Below, in pieces: positions 9,764 to 19,647 of a stretch of 34,902 bases of DNA. The stretch is from assembly GCA_003427395.1 (NCBI GenBank), contig BFEA01000126.1, positions 2,781,041-2,815,942 of the forward strand. Direction: 5' to 3'. The first letter of the stretch is position 1, and each line of letters starts with the position of its first letter. The DNA comes from Chara braunii. Lineage: Eukaryota; Streptophyta; Charophyceae; Charales; Characeae. The position numbers and the translations under genes were made by a program. Under the pieces are notes generated by a model. It was given only the letters and a program-made list of their open reading frames with translations. It had not been told where the DNA came from and did no database searches.

Positions 9764-9836
<73 letters not shown>
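8138..9836. repeat. array of a compound microsatellite unit, about four copies
   Basis: A recurring order of blocks is seen: (CT)n, CTCNCCCAATCAATC, (AATC)n facing (GATT)n, a T-run often preceded by TTTGAA, GGCGGCCAGGCAG, a CGCGGGT word, a G-run, GAGACNCTCTCTC, and CT again. The GGCGGCCAGGCAG core is at 8273, 8918, 9201 (variant GCCTGGTAGGCAG) and 9756 (short). CT runs are at 8138-8185, 9024-9038, 9461-9540 and 9768-9832, and a CA run is at 9039-9090. AATC/GATT palindromes are at 8410-8445, 9118-9172, 9562-9628 and, as GATT only, at 9717-9730. The second copy holds a separate inverted-repeat insertion. Confidence 0.75.
8462..8901. mobile_element. 440-bp element with 40-bp terminal inverted repeats
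   Basis: The left end GGGAAATTGCATGTGTACCC (8462-8481) continues to GGGAATACC at 8501. The right end begins GGTATTCCC at 8862 and runs to GCAATTTCCC at 8901. The arms match at about 38 of 40 positions. Similarity continues inward more weakly (CAGTCC and ACTTGC/ACTTTGC, GTACCCAG or ATACCCAG words). The interior carries repeated AAATTNNNNNNGTACCC-like motifs, at about 8465, 8524, 8559 and 8602 in one orientation and inverted in the right half. The insertion sits in the T/G-run of the surrounding microsatellite unit, so a target duplication cannot be told from the T-run. No protein is encoded; a non-autonomous DNA transposon is the simplest reading. Confidence 0.8.
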
Positions 9837-9839
<3 letters not shown>

Positions 9840-10330
9840 TAATTTTTTTTAAGGCACTTGGTTTGAACAGCGTGCATATCGGTTTTTCTGCATGGGAAAG
9901 TTGACGGCTGGTGTTCCGACAAAGAGATGTAATGGAGACAAAAGACAAAATAGGGATGGTCATTGTGTTTCTGTCTTCAGACACGTAAACATGTTCCGAA
10001 TGGTTAGGGGACAAAAGAGGGAGCGAGGAAATGGTGACCGGAAGGAAACGGCCAAAGCTTGGGGAAGCTGAGCACGAGAAAAAACAGCACCCACTCTCTT
10101 CTCTTCAGAGCGGAGCTGCAGTCCTAACTGCAGAGGAATGACTTCTCATGTAGGCCGTTCCTCCGTCAGGCGGTGCAGTGTGTGTCTCATCATGATAGGT
10201 TTCTTGCCCTCTTCTCTTCTGTTTTCAGTTTGTTCTAACTTCATCTTCATCCAGTGCTGCGCTAGGTGGCTTTCGGAAATCTACATGACGAAGTTCGATT
10301 GATTGTTTGCTGCTGAGATTTAAAAAAAAA
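9840..10330. other. no recognisable gene
   Basis: Mixed-composition DNA with no long open frame and no repeat that I can extend. CTGCAGTCCTAACTGCAG near 10109 is a short palindrome. A poly-A run at 10321-10336 begins the next low-complexity block. Confidence 0.5.
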
Positions 10331-10336
10331 AAAAAA

Positions 10337-10760
10337 AGAACTGTGTCTCAGAGAGAGAGAGAGAGAGAGAAGGGGAGCGAGAGAGATAAAAGGGGAGGGG
10401 GCGAGGGGGAAGAGAGAGAGAACGGGCCTCGCTGCACCACTCACCAATGTTCAAAATGAAAATGAATCCTCCCCTAGAACATGGAAAGACGCACCGCCAA
10501 AACGACGAAAAAGAACGACGAAACGACGTGGATGACAGCCGCAACAGAAGACAAGAGAATGCGACGAGAAGGACGCGCCGGGTAGGCGAGACAAAAGGAG
10601 ATGGAGGAAAGGAGGAGAGGGGCAGAAATGGAGGAGAAGGAGAAGGAAGAGAGGGGGAGGAGGAGGAGGAGGAGGAGGAGGAGGAGAGGGGGAGGAGGAG
10701 AAGGGGAAGGAGGAGGAGGAGGAGGAGAGGGGGCGGAGAAAAACAGGTGGGGAAGAACGT
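10337..10760 (+). repeat. purine-rich low-complexity DNA (GA, GAGG)
   Basis: A (GA)n run at about 10349-10370 is followed by G/A-only stretches, including (GGA)n at 10656-10685 and GGAGGAGAAGGGG words to 10740. The 237-codon frame at 10447-11160 is Glu/Arg/Gly low complexity from these purine triplets, with no domain, so I do not list it as a gene. Confidence 0.8.
10428..10490 (-). repeat. single arm of the dispersed GCAGCGAGGCCC foldback family
   Basis: On the minus strand this reads ATTCATTTTCATTTTGAACA, then TTGGTGAGTGGTGCAGCGAG, then GCCC. It matches the 33.4-33.7 kb repeats (GATTCATTCTCATTTTGTAC followed by ATTCGGTGCGTGGCACGG) and the right arm at 2905-2931 (GGTAAGCGGTGCAGCTAGGC). A further short match, CAGTAGCGCAGCGAGGCCC, lies on the minus strand at about 11069-11088. 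Confidence 0.6.
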
Positions 10761-11149
10761 GCTTACCGTAGGTGCTTACGGAAAGACAAGGACTACCGTA
10801 CGTAGAAGACGTGGAGGAAATCTACTGTTGATCAGACAGCTTGTGGCGGGCTGGAGTGCCACCACACGAAACGAAACGCAAGGCAACGCAGGCAACCCCA
10901 ACCCCTCTCACCACGCTGACGGCCGCAACGCTCCGCAGCGAAGCGCGACCAGATTTCCGGTGGATCACGGTGGGGTCACGTCACATGATACCACAGTCTT
11001 TTTCCGGCGGGACGCCGATTTCTGCCCGGCGGCGCCAGGTTTTGTCGGACTCCTCTCCAGCGAGATAATGGGCCTCGCTGCGCTACTGATACCACGCTGG
11101 GCGTGGGGGCGCAGCCATGGGTTGGGCGCAGGCGAAAGCAGAGTCCATC

Positions 11150-11222
11150 CAGCGGGCTAGCTCAGCTGGTAAGGCACGCAAGTGGCATTCAGGACGTCTT
11201 GGGTTCAATCCCCACTGGCCTC
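11150..11222 (+). mobile_element. tRNA-derived SINE head
   Basis: TAGCTCAGCTGG at 11158-11169 is a full match to the internal RNA polymerase III box A consensus. GGTTCAATCCC at 11202-11212 matches box B, 32 bases downstream, which is normal tRNA spacing. A T-stem GGG/CCC around the loop TTCAATC is present. The anticodon arm does not pair and the acceptor ends match only partly (CCAG with CTGG), so this is not a working tRNA gene. A tRNA-like head without a working tRNA fold is what SINEs carry. The body probably continues rightward, but I cannot find its end. Confidence 0.7.
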
Positions 11223-12307
11223 ACGTACCTTCCTGGGCAAGCTTGGCACCCGCCACTTAGAGATAGGCCATTGGTCCCCCCGAGTGGCATTGAGCAGAGA
11301 CTGCTGATGGTCACAGGGAGGGGGAGGGGACCGGAGAGGAGGCACAGCGACTGGCCCATCGAAGAAGTTCGGTCCGGATGCTACAGGCTGACCCCTTGTC
11401 CGGTATCGCCCACCTGCTGTAGCAATGACACAGTCGGTGAGGGCTAACCGAGAAGCGTCTATTGCTGGTTGAAAACTATATTCCAAACCCCCTCAGGGGC
11501 CGAAAGGCCCCCCCGCCAACGTCTTTATCTTTGTTATCCGACTGATTCACAAGGAGTCAGGACTGTGACGCCCAACCTCATGCCCAGCGTGACTGGGAGT
11601 GGGCCCAGAAGTTGCGTGAAAGGGGGTTGTGCCAAGGATTTTAGGAAGAAAAAACGGGGGATGGGGAGTCCCAGACTGGAACTGGGATCTCCAGCTGAGA
11701 ATTTCAGGAATCGCACCTGCTGCAGCTCCCGTATGTTCCCTGCGCAAGGAAATAAAAAGAAGAAGGGGGAGCGGGCCAGTCCTCATGCAGTCCTCTCCTT
11801 TCCCCAAACCTTCGTTTTGTCCCGATCTGGAAGTCCGTTGTTTGTCTGAGAACAGCTTGTCCCACGGCTTCAGGTCAGAGGCGCAGTTTGGGTATGGGCG
11901 TAAAACTTGTTATGTTTGCAGAGCAGCTGTTTTTTTCATGGCTGCTGATCGGAAAGGCTGGTTTGTTTGTTTTTTGTTTTTGTTTTTGGAAAGCATTAAC
12001 ATTTATTGCGCAATAAGGACTGAGGCCGCGGACCTCACAATTCAACTCAGAGTTATCCTGGCAACCTTAGCCAGTTTCGATTGCAAGCAGAGGCTCAAAT
12101 CAGGGCCAATCATCTTGTCAGAAGGACGTGTAACTTCCCCACGAGTCATCAAAGCATATGAACGATTGATTGTCTCCGAACAGCAACCTAAATTCACCGC
12201 TACCCTCACTCCTACGGAAAATATCCGATCTCTCTTTGCCATTTATGCTTACGATGCGTTATGCAGGGATTCTGAGTGAGTTACTCGCTTGAAGGGACCT
12301 CGCTCTT
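11223..12307. other. unassigned; possible SINE body and possible end of a retroelement ORF
   Basis: The right part of the SINE presumably runs into 11223-11450. The plus frame ending at TGA 12277-12279 is open from 11629 (216 codons). Its last 85 codons look protein-like (ending YAYDALCRDSE), whereas the part before 12000 crosses a GT/T-rich run and looks non-coding. It ends about 30 bases before a polypurine tract and LTR-like start, where a retroelement ORF would end, but I do not recognise gag, pol or any other domain. Confidence 0.35.
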
Positions 12308-13699
12308 GAGGGGGGGGTAGTGTAATGACCCTCCATAACACAGGTTGAAAACAATGCTGATTTCTGAAGTTCTGTTGATGGAATGGATGCCATGCTGAGA
12401 TTCCTGCATTCTGCTAAGTTTTCTAAGTCTGTGTGTGTATGAGTGCTTTGTGACCTGCGTGCCTGTTTGAGTGTTTGTCGGCATGGGTGTCTGTGTGACC
12501 CACGAGGGTACTTGCTTGTTTGGGAGGCCCGTAGGGTCGGTACTTACCTGTGGCCGTGACATTGAGGGTTGCAACAGCGAATACACTCAAGTGGCGGAGC
12601 AAGAGGCCCGCGACACTTAGAGCAGCGAAAAACCACTCAAGTAGCTGGTAGGCCGGTATTGCACCAAGTAGAAGTAGATATGCCGGGTACTCGAGGCCGA
12701 GCAGAAGAAGACAAAGTTGGCATATTTAGAGGCCCAGTAGCGGTAGGGTAGGCCTAGGCGGGTACCAGTCCATCCCCAGTCTGAGTCTAGGGCCTGTACG
12801 GGCAATATCAGAGTCTGCAATGATGTTTCCCTCCGAAAGGGAGGAGGTACCGGTTGCTTGGGAGGCCGAGTGGCGTGGAAGCCACTGCCCAGGAGGCAAG
12901 TAGGCCGCTATATCTTGAGGTTGAGCGAAGAACCCAGCCTCATTCTTCGGTGTGCAAGTTTGGCGACACACTGCTGGAGCGCTGGCTGGAGGAGCGCTGG
13001 GTACTACAGCGTTGCTGGGAGGACGAAGGTCGGGAGCTCTCACCTCAACTATGGTGGAGCTCTACCGGTAGGAGGAGGGAGAAGAGGACTGAGGAGGAGA
13101 GTGGTGAGGTACCTACCTGGCTATGGTGGACACCTTCTTCATCATCTTGATAGGCACTGCATCTGGAAGGCCCCAGTTGAGGTAATGTCGCACCAAGGAA
13201 GCTCGGGGCAAAGTCAGGCATGGCAACTCAATAAGCAGCGGCATAGCTGCTTTGTGTTGTCCATTGCACAGGAGGACAACAACATAGCTGCTTTGGGTTG
13301 TCCTTTGGACAGGAGGGCATAGCCCTCAGTAATCCGTCATAGCCTTGGCCTACATGAAGAGTAATAGGAAGGGTGGTCATGGCTATGGTGGACCTCATGT
13401 TCTGCCTGCAGTAGAAGAGGGATTCTGACATTGATTCTGGTTCAGCCATTCAACATTATTATTGTTATTTCTTGTTTGGATAAGAGGGGAGGAGATAAGG
13501 AGGAGGAGAGTGGTTGGCGAAGAAGAGGAGCATTATCATTGGTCTATGTTGGAGTACATCATCATCTTCTTCTTTCTTCTTCTTCTTCTTCTTCTTCTTT
13601 CCCTCTCTCTCCTCTCAAGTTCATTCATTTCTTTTAACAATTGGATGGCATTGTACTTTCTGATGAATGTGTAGGTCGAAATTGGCCAGGATCGTAACA
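12308..13699 (+). mobile_element. candidate polypurine tract and LTR
   Basis: GAGGGGGGGG at 12308-12317 is followed after three bases by TGTAATGACC at 12321, the arrangement seen where a polypurine tract meets a 3' LTR. A plausible right end is GGATCGTAACA at 13689-13699, whose complement TGTTACGATCC resembles the left end at 8 of 11 positions and ends in CA as an LTR should. The length would be about 1.38 kb. No second copy is in the window, so the boundaries are unproven. Confidence 0.35.
13242..13324. repeat. 41-bp tandem duplication
   Basis: CATAGCTGCTTTGTGTTGTC at 13242 recurs as CATAGCTGCTTTGGGTTGTC at 13283, with CATTGCACAGGAGGACAAC versus CTTTGGACAGGAGGGCATAG following. Nearby, CTATGGTGGA occurs at about 13049, 13122 and 13384, so the segment is generally repetitive. 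Confidence 0.8.
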
Positions 13700-15860
13700 C
13701 ATTCAAAAAAAAAAAAGAAAAAAAAAAACTTCACCGTTGAGCTAAACCTTTGGCTGCGGGGTTCAGGCGTTAGGGCCCGAACCGAACACCGACTATCGAC
13801 CTTCTGTTACAATAGCTATTCAGAGTTCAAGCCTCTTGAAGTATCGTGAGATTGAGGGTCTCAACCCTTACAGGCATTGAAATAGAACCATGAATGGCAG
13901 TTATAATGATTCTGATTGAGAATTCAACCACATAATTCTTGGGTATGTCCTGACGGGCTGAAGTATTACCTGAGCAGGGCCCCCACCACACACGTCGCAC
14001 CACATGGTGACGTAGGCTACTTCGTACCTGGCGTCATGCTCCCACATAGCCATGGGTTATGGGGTGGCACAACTCACCCCAGTGAGCTGACCAGCGTTGA
14101 CTGGCTTCGTCCATCCCTAGGGTACTGAAAGTGACGGCATATGGTTTTTGACCCAGCACCTACTCGGTGCTACGCAGGCATGAAATTTACTGACAGCCTA
14201 TGGGAATACGAACACCTCGTATTTCCAAATTGCAGACCAAGAAATCCGAAGAGAAGAGAAGCAATTGTGCTTTAGTATAGGCCTGTCATTAATTGCTTGT
14301 ATAGCAAGAAACGTAAATTACAGAATATGCTCTTTTGTAAGTTAGGTTTTCGAACTTTTTTTCTCGAAGTGCTGCAGAAATCCATGTCGGGAGAAAGGAG
14401 GTTTGCGTTGTTGCAAGCCTCATTTTTCTAATGCATTTTTTTGGCAGGCCTAAGGAATGTGAATGGTCGCAATGCTTGATTTACCCGACACCACCACCTT
14501 TTTGTCCGAACCTTTTCGCAGCTCTGTGTTGACCGGCATTTCCCCCCGCCAAAGGGCTGGGCCAGCAACTAGAGCCCCACACCTCTCTTTTTCCACTATG
14601 GTTGTCAGAAGTGCTTGGAACCACCAGTACTTTTCCCTTGCAAATTGTCCCAACGGCCATAAACACGCCACAACCTTCAGGGATCAGAGCCGGTTTGCAG
14701 GCCAGTCACAAAATTCATCAACAGCCGACAGAAATAGCAGCCCCGCTTGTCACTGTCTCCTCCTCCTCCTCCTCCTCCTCGTCCTCCTCGTTCTGCTATC
14801 TGTTGGATTTGCCACCACATGCTGTGCCGGCCTCAGCTCTCCTCCCATTTCTGCTTCATTTGGTTATCAAACATACTGCCAAGTGCTGCCCTAACATTTC
14901 TTCCCTGCCCTTCTGCTCCACTGACGATTTTGCCTGCCACGCCCTCTTATGCAGTTGTTGAACGTTATTCACACATTCCACTTGCAATCCCATGGCTACT
15001 AGCCAGCCTAACGTTGGACCTCCGCACCATCTCTTTTTTTCTCGGCTAGTTGTCGAATGTGCCATTAACTGTTGTGCTTCACATCATTTGTTCGCCGTTC
15101 TCATTCTTCTGCTTTTATGGTTGCACGACGACGTCCTCATTTTATCACTGCCCCGCCCAACCCACCACCCACACCTACTCCTTCTCTTAGCCTGGTTGCT
15201 GAATGTGCTGCTCTCAATTGCCATGCTCAGTTCCCTGATGCTTCTTGTACTCAATGGGCTGCGGTTTGCCATGTTAAGATTGTGATAGTAGGATAGAAAT
15301 CACACCACCGCCATTCTCCATCGCCTTGGGGCCTTGCGACACTACCTGTTGAATGAGAGACATGCAAGTGCACCTTCCCACACAAGGTGCCAAGATATGA
15401 CAGTCACTATGCATAGCAACGGAAGTATCTTGCGACCTTCTGTGCGAAGATGCTTTCGCATTTTTTTTTGTCTCACAAGTAGTATGGCGAGGAGCTTGCT
15501 GCCTCTCTCGGACTTTTTCCTTTACCTGTGGGTGCAGGGGATATAGGCCTCCCTAATGTTCATGTGCGCAGCAGCACAAGGGCCTGAAAGGACCTAGATG
15601 TTTTGGAATGAGATGTAAAGTGGACATTCAAGTTGTTACTCCATACACAGATTGGTGTCGAAGGTGCAAATGGTACTTCCATACCTATGCCACATGTCTG
15701 AGAGCGCGTCCGACTGAAGAAGGCAGATGTCAGTTTGGACATTGACCGGGCGAACACAAGGATTTATTTTATTTTATTTTTGAAAAAAATGCTCCAATCT
15801 ATTCGTGGGGAGCAGCACGTGCTGGGAACCGGGCCCAGCGTCCCTTATAATGGAAATACA
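13700..15860. other. no convincing gene
   Basis: A-rich at 13704-13730, otherwise mixed. From 14463 to 15296 the DNA is pyrimidine-rich (CTC triplets at 14756-14790) and several plus frames are open at once. Three loosely similar words encode VVER, VVEC and VAEC at 14954, 15049 and 15195 (GTTGTTGAACG, GTTGTCGAATGTGCC, GTTGCTGAATGTGCT), the last two followed by Cys/His-containing segments. They may be eroded tandem units or a pseudogene fragment. I could not tie them to a family. Confidence 0.45.
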
Positions 15861-15864
15861 TTCA

Positions 15865-15985
15865 TGATTGATGATCATTGATGATAATTTAGGATGATTG
15901 AGGATCATTTAGGATGATTTAGGATGATTCAGGATGATAGAGTGGATGATTGAGATCATGAAATAGAGATAGATGATGATCAGAA
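15865..15985. repeat. GATTGATGATCA/TTTAGGATGATT minisatellite
   Basis: Short units built on GATGATTNAGGATCATTTAG recur about every 10-12 bases from 15865 to 15985, with drift towards simple GATGAT at the right. There is no coding potential. Confidence 0.8.
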
Positions 15986-15999
15986 TGATTGTCTACCCA

Positions 16000-16319
16000 A
16001 CACTGAAATACTATCCTATCCCTAAATTCCTGTATCCATTCCAACCAACCAATCACAACTGAGCCTGTGTTGTGCACCAATCAGGCCTCTTCCTGGTCTC
16101 ACACCCCATTCTGGCTCGGTTACAGGGCAGCGCTACCCACCCCAGCTCCGACCATCGTCGGCCAGATTGTAGCCATTAGTCAAGTTTGCAGATCATCTTC
16201 CTCCCTCGACAATCCCAAACCTCTATACAAAGCCTCAAGCTCCTACTAAAGCAGGTTACAGGGCACCGCCCCAGCACCGGCCAACGTCGTTCTAGCGCCA
16301 ACTCAACCTGGCCATTACA
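16000..16319 (+). promoter_or_regulatory. LTR-like promoter segment ending GGCCATTACA
   Basis: Two CCAAT words (about 16047 and 16078) and a TATA-like CTCTATACAAAG at 16220-16231 precede GGCCATTACA at 16310-16319. That ending is the complement of TGTAATGGCC, one base different from the LTR-like start TGTAATGACC at 12321. GGTTACAGGGCANCGC occurs twice, near 16117 and 16254. This could be the promoter and right end of an LTR of the same family. No primer-binding site follows that I can recognise. Confidence 0.3.
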
Positions 16320-16940
16320 CAAAAAGGCTCAATTAGGAAATTAGCTAAGCTAGAATGCCAACTAGAAATCTGGGATCTGATAATATCAGAATCCTGATAA
16401 AAAACCTTTCTGATGATGAAATTTGACGAGTACCCTGAGATGATCACTAAATTGTTGGATAATGATGAGGATGCTAATGACTATTCCTCTCCACCCCTCC
16501 CCCTCCTCCATGTGCTCTCCTCCTCTCCCCTCGTTTCCTGTTCTCCTCTTCTCCTCTCGCTGCCTCCGTTGATTTGAACCCCACTATAAGTATGAAGTTC
16601 CTATCAGCCCCAACGAGAGAGATATCCTCCCCATTCCCATCTGCCTTGAAGTAACCAGTTCCCCCAAAAGGTGTACCTCAAATTTGACACTCTGACCTAG
16701 TCTGCCCTCATACATATCTCCCAGCCCCAGCCCAGGTCAGCTCCCATCATCTGCGTCTACTCCCTAGAGGGCAATCACCTCCCACCTTGTGTTACCCCTG
16801 CGGAGTAGCGCTCCCTTCCTGACCGACCTACCTACCAACTANACCATAACCTATCTGGGCGAAGAGAATATAACCACCAACACAGAGATATCTACTGATT
16901 GATGAAAAAATGAATAAAGAAACTTCGATGATGATGATGG

Positions 16941-16977
<37 letters not shown>

Positions 16978-17700
16978 ATAAAATTGGCGAGAAATAAATA
17001 AGGAACGTTTGAACTTGCGATACCCTAATGGCACCGATGTGGAAGATTGACAGTTCACTATTGCTGTAATGATAAAAGAAGATGGAAGTGATTAGTAGGA
17101 AGATAATGGTTATGATGACCCATTGATCCGTAATGAAGAATTATGAATTGATACACTTTAGTATGGATGACTCTGGATGATGATTCCCCGCAGAGATGAC
17201 AATGATGATAACCTTGATTCTCTTGATGGATAACCTGCACAAGATAAACAATTAAAAAAAAACAAAAATGAGCAGTTCCCTTGATGATGATTCCTTGATG
17301 ATCTTCCTCCTGACTCGAATGCGGGTCGGCGCTGTGATGACGTAGACAAGCGAAGTCCAACGCACTTCGGTCTCCATGGGGCGAACTCCACTTTCTTCCA
17401 CCGACATTGGCATTGCACCAACTCGCTTGAGCGTTACAGCCTCCTAAAGGGGCATTAGTTGTGGAGTACTTCGTGTGGAAGTCACAGAGAGACTGTTCGA
17501 GCAGCCGCCACCGCCACTACTCTCCCCTTGCCACTGTGACTTAGACCAAATGCCTCGTCAGCCCGTGACGTGGCTTCGCCTAGTGCCTCTGGTTTCCGCG
17601 CGTGCATTAAGCGCTCACTCTGACCACTTCACCACTTCTGCCGTATACCACTCACGCAACTTTTGGGTGCTCATGCCACACCAGCGTTCGCATCTCCCAC
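16320..17700. other. no recognisable gene; contains a (GAT)n microsatellite
   Basis: A GATGAT run of about 50 bp occupies 16928-16977, and scattered GATGAT words continue through 17070-17310. A single N is at 16842. Pyrimidine-rich CTCC stretches lie at 16485-16565. Short open frames on the minus strand (17058-17421) have no motif. Confidence 0.55.
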
Positions 17701-17873
17701 AAGCAGCCAGCAACCCGCCACGTGCAAGCCACCAGCGCCTCGCCACATGTGAAAAGTCAGCGCCCCGCTACTCGCAAGTGACCAGCGCCTCGCCACCCGT
17801 AGGAAGCCAGCGCCTCGTCGCCTGCTAGCAGCCAGCACCTCGCCACTTCCACGCCGCCTTTGCCTCGCCACTT
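17701..17873. repeat. 26-bp minisatellite, about six copies
   Basis: Units of the form AGCCAGCGCCTCGCCAC plus about nine variable bases repeat from 17701 to 17873 (AGCCAGCAACCCGCCACG, AGCCACCAGCGCCTCGCCAC, GTCAGCGCCCCGCTAC, GACCAGCGCCTCGCCAC, AGCCAGCGCCTCGTCGC, AGCCAGCACCTCGCCAC). Overlapping open frames here are caused by the repeat. Confidence 0.85.
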
Positions 17874-18067
17874 GCTTGTTGTCATAGCAACATCGTAGGC
17901 GCATGCACCCGTGCAACGCTAAGTCGCGCCCAGGACGCTATTTGGAGTCAGCTCATGAGATAGACTAAAACTAGAGGACCTTTTTTCAACAACATCAACA
18001 AAATGTAGAACAAGCAGTTCGAAGAACAGAATGTGGTGGATCAAAGACGAGAATTGAGTTAGATCGA

Positions 18068-19647
18068 ATGGAACGTCAGCGACAAGGTGCAAGATGGGCA
18101 GATCACCCTCTTCAAGATGATAGACATCAACAGAGGGCGGACGATCAGACTCGAGGATGTCAGGGGCGCAGACACCGTTATAAACCGGGATCAACAATTA
18201 TTAATCAAGGTACGTGCTCACATCAGGGAGGCCAAACCTTACACGAGAACGTTGTAAGAGAGGAGCGATATCAGGCAAGGTCACATCGACTAGACAAAGG
18301 CTTTGGCCCTTCGCTAATGCCATATTGGGCTGATAGCCAAATGGCATGGAGGAAGCAATCAATCTGATCGCAACTGCCAACTTGGGCCCCCTCAAGTACT
18401 GTGGAATGATCCACACTGGTTCCCAGACGAAGTGCAAGATGCTCCGTTATGCTGCCCAGACCAAGCTTATTACGAGGCGCATCTTGGACCGATTGCACGT
18501 GTTCAACCGCTACCAAGATATTCGTCCAGCTCATATAATTGGAGGAATTGCGTACCCCAGTATGGGGAACAGGGCTTTAGACTCCAAGGTTCTAAACATT
18601 CAAGACCGTCGAGGAGATTTGAAGGTGTTGGGGCCGCAAGACTCAGCAGAGGAGGGAGAGGAAATGGAGATTGAAGGGATAGCTGGCGTGAGGAAAACAA
18701 ATGGACCTGAGAAGAGGAAATGGTTGCACATCGAGGAAGAAGACAAAAATATCTTGGAGGACTTCAGCCGGATTGGAGCAGTCTGAACGATATCCAAAAA
18801 GGAACAGAAAAGAAGTTGGAGGAAATGTCCAAGACCTCAGTCTCCTCCTAATCTCGTGTGAAATGGGGTAGTGAGTGGTATAAGGAGGACAAAAAATCGG
18901 AGCTCAATAATGAGGAGGATCGTAGCTCAATGAGAAACTCGACAACCTCAAAGCTGTCAAAAAAGGAAAGAGGGGAGGGCGTGAGAGACAGGAGGGCAGA
19001 CACCACAAGGAGAAGTCAAGCTAGTACTGTGTAGAGAAGATTGGTACCACTACTTTGTACAATGGCAAACGATGGAATATACTTCCTAGGCCTGGGGGAT
19101 CCCGATGGATCTCCTTTCATCCCATTTGTGGACGTCAACCAATCACCCTCTCCATCGAAAATAATCGCTTACACGAGGAGTCTATATGGATAACATGTAC
19201 CTATTAGACTCATTCCTCGATCCTCTATGATAAATGTGATTGTTGAATCCAATCAAGTCTACTACAAATTGTATTTTTCCTTTAATGGACGTCCGGTTCC
19301 CACCAGAGATAACAAATACGTTAACCAGAGTTGGAGTACGCTGGTTCCACATGAGCAAGGTGTGGGAACGGAAAATGGAAAAACTGGGTCAGATAAGAGT
19401 GTTGTCTGATATCTCCTCTCTAATCCTTTTGAACGTGAACAAGAAGCTGGAGCCGGAGGAAAACTGGTTGTCCCAGTTTCCGATCGACGCTCTAACGAAC
19501 GAATGGGGACTTGGTTCACAAACGAATTCCTCCAGAGGCAACACTCAATGTATGTCTAGATCATCCCGCCCTCGGTCAGAGACACAACATGCTGAGACTC
19601 AATCCTGCATCCAAGCTCAAGCAGAAGCAAAAATAATGAATGGATAA
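18068..19647 (+). pseudogene. LINE ORF1 (gag-like) remnant
   Basis: The frame at 18068-18367 is Gln/Arg-rich. A related-looking frame (WNDPHWFPDEVQDAPLCCPD from about 18400) continues to about 19194 with only three stops. After another shift, the segment 19320-19647 ends AEAKIMNG and stop. The last eight bases overlap the ATG of ORF2 at 19640, the usual compact ORF1/ORF2 junction of LINEs. The reading is Pro/Trp/Arg/Gln-rich then Lys/Glu-rich, consistent with an RNA-binding ORF1 protein, but no zinc knuckle is visible. Assignment rests mainly on position before the endonuclease. Confidence 0.55.

Noticed and set aside
10447-11160. 237-codon Glu/Arg-rich ORF
   Set aside because: Composition follows directly from purine triplet repeats (GAG, AGG). 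There is no domain, and the end overlaps the approach to the SINE head.
11150-11222. Functional tRNA gene at the box A/box B site
   Set aside because: The anticodon stem does not pair and the acceptor stem is mostly mismatched, so a SINE head fits better.
11663-11735. tRNA-like sequence on the minus strand
   Set aside because: It has a T-arm-like CCCAG/CTGGG stem around TTCCAGT and a box-B-like GGTGCGATTCC, but box A is missing, the D and anticodon arms do not fold and the acceptor pairs at only five of seven positions.
12538-12552. U1 snRNA start (GTACTTACCTG)
   Set aside because: Only the first dozen bases resemble the U1 5' end. The following sequence has no U1 stem-loops.
14618-14635. 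Third TTAA-family end (ACCACCAGTAC)
   Set aside because: The 11-base match is not preceded by TTAA and has no inverted partner nearby, so it is probably chance.
17701-17873. CRISPR-like regular repeat array
   Set aside because: The repeats are 26-bp, imperfect and without distinct unique spacers, in a eukaryotic context; it is a minisatellite.
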